Part shown: positions 5,370 through 6,691 of the stretch, in pieces
How the letters are laid out: the number at the start of each line of letters is the position of its first letter
Position numbering within the stretch: position 1 is the stretch's first letter
NCBI GenBank assembly: GCA_948517135.1
Contig: CAORJJ010000095.1
Location: forward strand, 1-6,691
Origin: an uncultured Clostridia bacterium
GTDB lineage: Bacteria; Bacillota; Clostridia; TANB77; CAG-508
Length of the DNA stretch: 6,691 nt
Direction: 5' to 3'
Translations under genes and position numbers: made by a program
The notes under the pieces: generated by a model
Database searches by the model: none
Seen by the model: only the letters and a program-made list of their open reading frames with translations
What the model was told of the DNA's origin: nothing

Positions 5370-5792
5370 TTACAACATCTCCCTTATATATTCTTTTTGT
5401 CTCATGCTTTCAAAATCATGTTCTATAACTTCTTCAATTGTTATTTTTTCATTTTCTTCTATCTTTGAAATATCAATTAATTCTAAAATTGTATTTATCT
5501 TATTAAATACATCTGTATCTTCATATTTTACTTTATTTAAAACATCAATAATTATTAACCAATACATATACTGCGAAATTTCATTTACTAATATTTCTCT
5601 TTTGGTCATTCCTTTATGAAAATGTTTTCCAACACTAGCATCGTAAACTTCTTTTTTCTCTTCCTCACACTTTTGATAACAATATTCTAATGAATCCAAA
5701 CTTTGTAATATTTTCTTAGTATTTGATATTTTCGTAGTTATCTCATCATTATCACGAATATATTCATATATTTTATATAATTTTTCTTTCAT
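5370..5792 (-). CDS. HisE/MazG-like protein, probable divergent phosphoribosyl-ATP pyrophosphohydrolase
   Basis: A 140-residue, highly charged helical protein. It shows the EExxE motif of the MazG/HisE all-alpha pyrophosphohydrolases (Glu44, Glu45, Glu48, within CEEEKKEV). After 23 residues follows NEISQYMYWLIII (70-82), which aligns with the EAADLLYHLLVLL helix of HisE. The ExxD aspartate is replaced by Gln74, so one metal ligand differs. The N-terminus LYKIYEYIRDN also fits HisE (LYEVIxxR). The C-terminal 45 residues extend beyond a normal HisE of about 90-110 residues. It is translated one base ahead of the HisA-HisI fusion, which strongly suggests it supplies step 2, PR-ATP to PR-AMP. Alternative: a MazG-type nucleotide pyrophosphatase, or a non-catalytic partner. 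The assignment rests on motif plus context. Confidence 0.55.
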   Translation of the reverse strand: MKEKLYKIYEYIRDNDEITTKISNTKKILQSLDSLEYCYQKCEEEKKEVYDASVGKHFHKGMTKREILVNEISQYMYWLIIIDVLNKVKYEDTDVFNKINTILELIDISKIEENEKITIEEVIEHDFESMRQKEYIREML

Positions 5793-5812
5793 ATTACTTT
5801 CCTTTCTGAAGA

Positions 5813-6577
5813 TTAACGACGTTCAGACAATTTCATATTGAATTCTTTATAACAATTTAATACTTCTTCATCACTTTTTAATTGTCTAAAAGAATCTTTT
5901 GTAAGTGATTTTCCTGTTTCAATATCATTTGCTCTTATACAATCTTGTGAGATTTCATCAATTACTACAATATTTCCTTCTTCATCAAATCCCATTTCCA
6001 TTTTCATATCTATTAGTCTTACATTTATATTTTCTAAGTCTTCTCTTATTATTTCTCCAACTTTAGATAAAATCTGTTTTGCCTCTTTAAATTGATTTTC
6101 TGTCAAAAGTTCCAATCCAACTATATAGTTTTCATTTAATGTTGGATCATCTACACCTGAAACTTTTATATCTTGTTTTAAATCAAATTTATAAAGTGGA
6201 GTTTTAAATTTTTGACCTTCTTTTACAAGACTTGGATATAGTCTTACTATACTTCCTGAAGCATAATATCTACAAATAAATTCAATAGGTATTGTCTTTA
6301 CTTTTTTTACAATTATTCCATCAACTCCATCAATATTTTGAATTTTATTTGAATTTATTTGAGTTTTGATTCCTTTACTTTCTAATAAATTCATAAAATA
6401 CATATTTGATATAAGTCTTTCTTTATCTGTTCCTTCAATATTTTCTTCTCTTTTTGAAGTTATTGATCTTAAATGAGGTTTAAAACACATAAAAAATGTA
6501 TCTTTATCCAATTCATAAATCTTTTTTGACTTTCCTTCAACAACAGGCTCTTTCCCATTTATAAAATATTTTTCCAT
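5813..6577 (-). CDS. purC: Phosphoribosylaminoimidazole-succinocarboxamide (SAICAR) synthetase
   Basis: A 254-residue PurC, normal length. It joins CAIR and aspartate with ATP to make SAICAR in purine synthesis. Visible signatures are EGKSKKIYE (14-22, the ATP-grasp-like entry loop), KKVKTIPIEFICRYYASGS (91-109, the first PurC signature), LIDMKMEMG (188-196, the second, with Met for the usual Phe) and VIDEISQDCIR (205-215). The usual DEISPD is DEISQD here. The segment SITSKREENIEGTDKERLIS (38-57) and the LYPSLVKEGQ and KVSGVDDPTLNE stretches differ from textbook PurC, so this is a somewhat divergent branch. AAGGAGA precedes the ATG. It lies 16 bases after the preceding gene and 20 before the HisE-like gene, so all are likely cotranscribed. 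SAICAR leads to AICAR, which is also the by-product of histidine synthesis, the theme of the next two genes. Confidence 0.92.
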   Translation of the reverse strand: MEKYFINGKEPVVEGKSKKIYELDKDTFFMCFKPHLRSITSKREENIEGTDKERLISNMYFMNLLESKGIKTQINSNKIQNIDGVDGIIVKKVKTIPIEFICRYYASGSIVRLYPSLVKEGQKFKTPLYKFDLKQDIKVSGVDDPTLNENYIVGLELLTENQFKEAKQILSKVGEIIREDLENINVRLIDMKMEMGFDEEGNIVVIDEISQDCIRANDIETGKSLTKDSFRQLKSDEEVLNCYKEFNMKLSERR

Positions 6578-6593
6578 ATTAATCGCTCTCCTT

Positions 6594-6691
6594 TTACATT
6601 AATTCTTTTTCTACATCTTTATCATTTAATTCACACATTTCTAAAGAAAGATCGATTTCCGACTGTAAAGTTTCCAAGCTTTCTACAGAAC
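6594..6691 (-). CDS. C-terminal end of an unidentified gene upstream of purC (partial)
   Basis: One minus-strand frame is open from the window edge to a TAA at 6596-6594, while the other two frames hit stops. It encodes the last 31 residues of a protein: acidic and helix-prone (ending LNDKDVEKELM), with one Cys. The stop sits directly before the purC ribosome binding site, 16 bases from its ATG, so the gene belongs to the same operon and may be another purine or histidine gene. The fragment is too short to assign a family. Confidence 0.55.
   Translation of the reverse strand, partial: SVESLETLQSEIDLSLEMCELNDKDVEKELM

Noticed and set aside
5040..5619. Two plus-strand open frames of 86 and 88 codons with hydrophobic, membrane-like products
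   Set aside because: They are antisense to the HisA-HisI and HisE-like genes. Hydrophobicity arises from T-rich complement codons (Phe, Leu, Ile, Ser), and no ribosome binding site or family pattern supports them.
1..6691. CRISPR array, tRNA, rRNA, riboswitch or insertion sequence
   Set aside because: I found no spaced direct repeats, cloverleaf-like sequence, conserved RNA core, transposase or terminal inverted repeats; gene-free stretches are only about 100 bases.

Overview
The window is AT-rich (about a quarter G+C by eye). Every gene I can support lies on the minus strand, so transcription runs from high to low coordinates. Strong AGGAGG-type ribosome binding sites, a TTG start, the standard use of TGG for Trp and a spore photoproduct lyase-family radical SAM protein all suggest a low-GC Firmicute, most likely a clostridial lineage. 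The organism cannot be named from this sequence.

Region A (6691 to about 1520) is one tightly packed gene string, probably a single operon. In transcription order it holds: the end of an unidentified gene; purC (SAICAR synthetase); a small HisE/MazG-like protein; an unusual HisA-HisI fusion; a zinc-dependent phospholipase C-family protein; an NrtR-type regulator with a dead Nudix domain; rdgB/HAM1 (XTP/dITP diphosphatase); and an SPL-family radical SAM protein. Gaps run from a 17-base overlap to 42 bases. A perfect 13-bp hairpin at 1476-1505 follows the last gene.

Region B (about 1463 to 361) is a two-gene unit with its own extended -10 promoter: a flavodoxin-fold NAD(P)H-dependent FMN reductase/iron-sulfur flavoprotein, then a GNAT acetyltransferase. 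It ends in a terminator that overlaps the acetyltransferase stop codon.

Region C (360 to 1, running off the window) is a separately transcribed gene for an excisionase/MerR-like helix-turn-helix protein. It has a near-consensus promoter buried in a concentric palindrome that looks like an operator, and it starts with TTG.

How the genes may work together: the HisE-like protein, HisI and HisA cover consecutive histidine steps 2 to 4 (PR-ATP to PR-AMP to ProFAR to PRFAR). PurC makes SAICAR, the direct precursor of AICAR, which is also the by-product of the next histidine step (HisF/HisH). The first half of the operon therefore sits at the purine-histidine junction. The NrtR-like protein is a candidate nucleotide-sensing regulator, and RdgB and the SPL-like protein point to nucleotide-pool cleaning and DNA repair. 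The other histidine genes (hisG, hisF, hisH, hisB, hisC, hisD) are not in this window. No tRNA, rRNA, CRISPR array, insertion sequence or phage structural gene was seen. The only stretches without genes are about 100 bases each (289-389 and 1411-1519).
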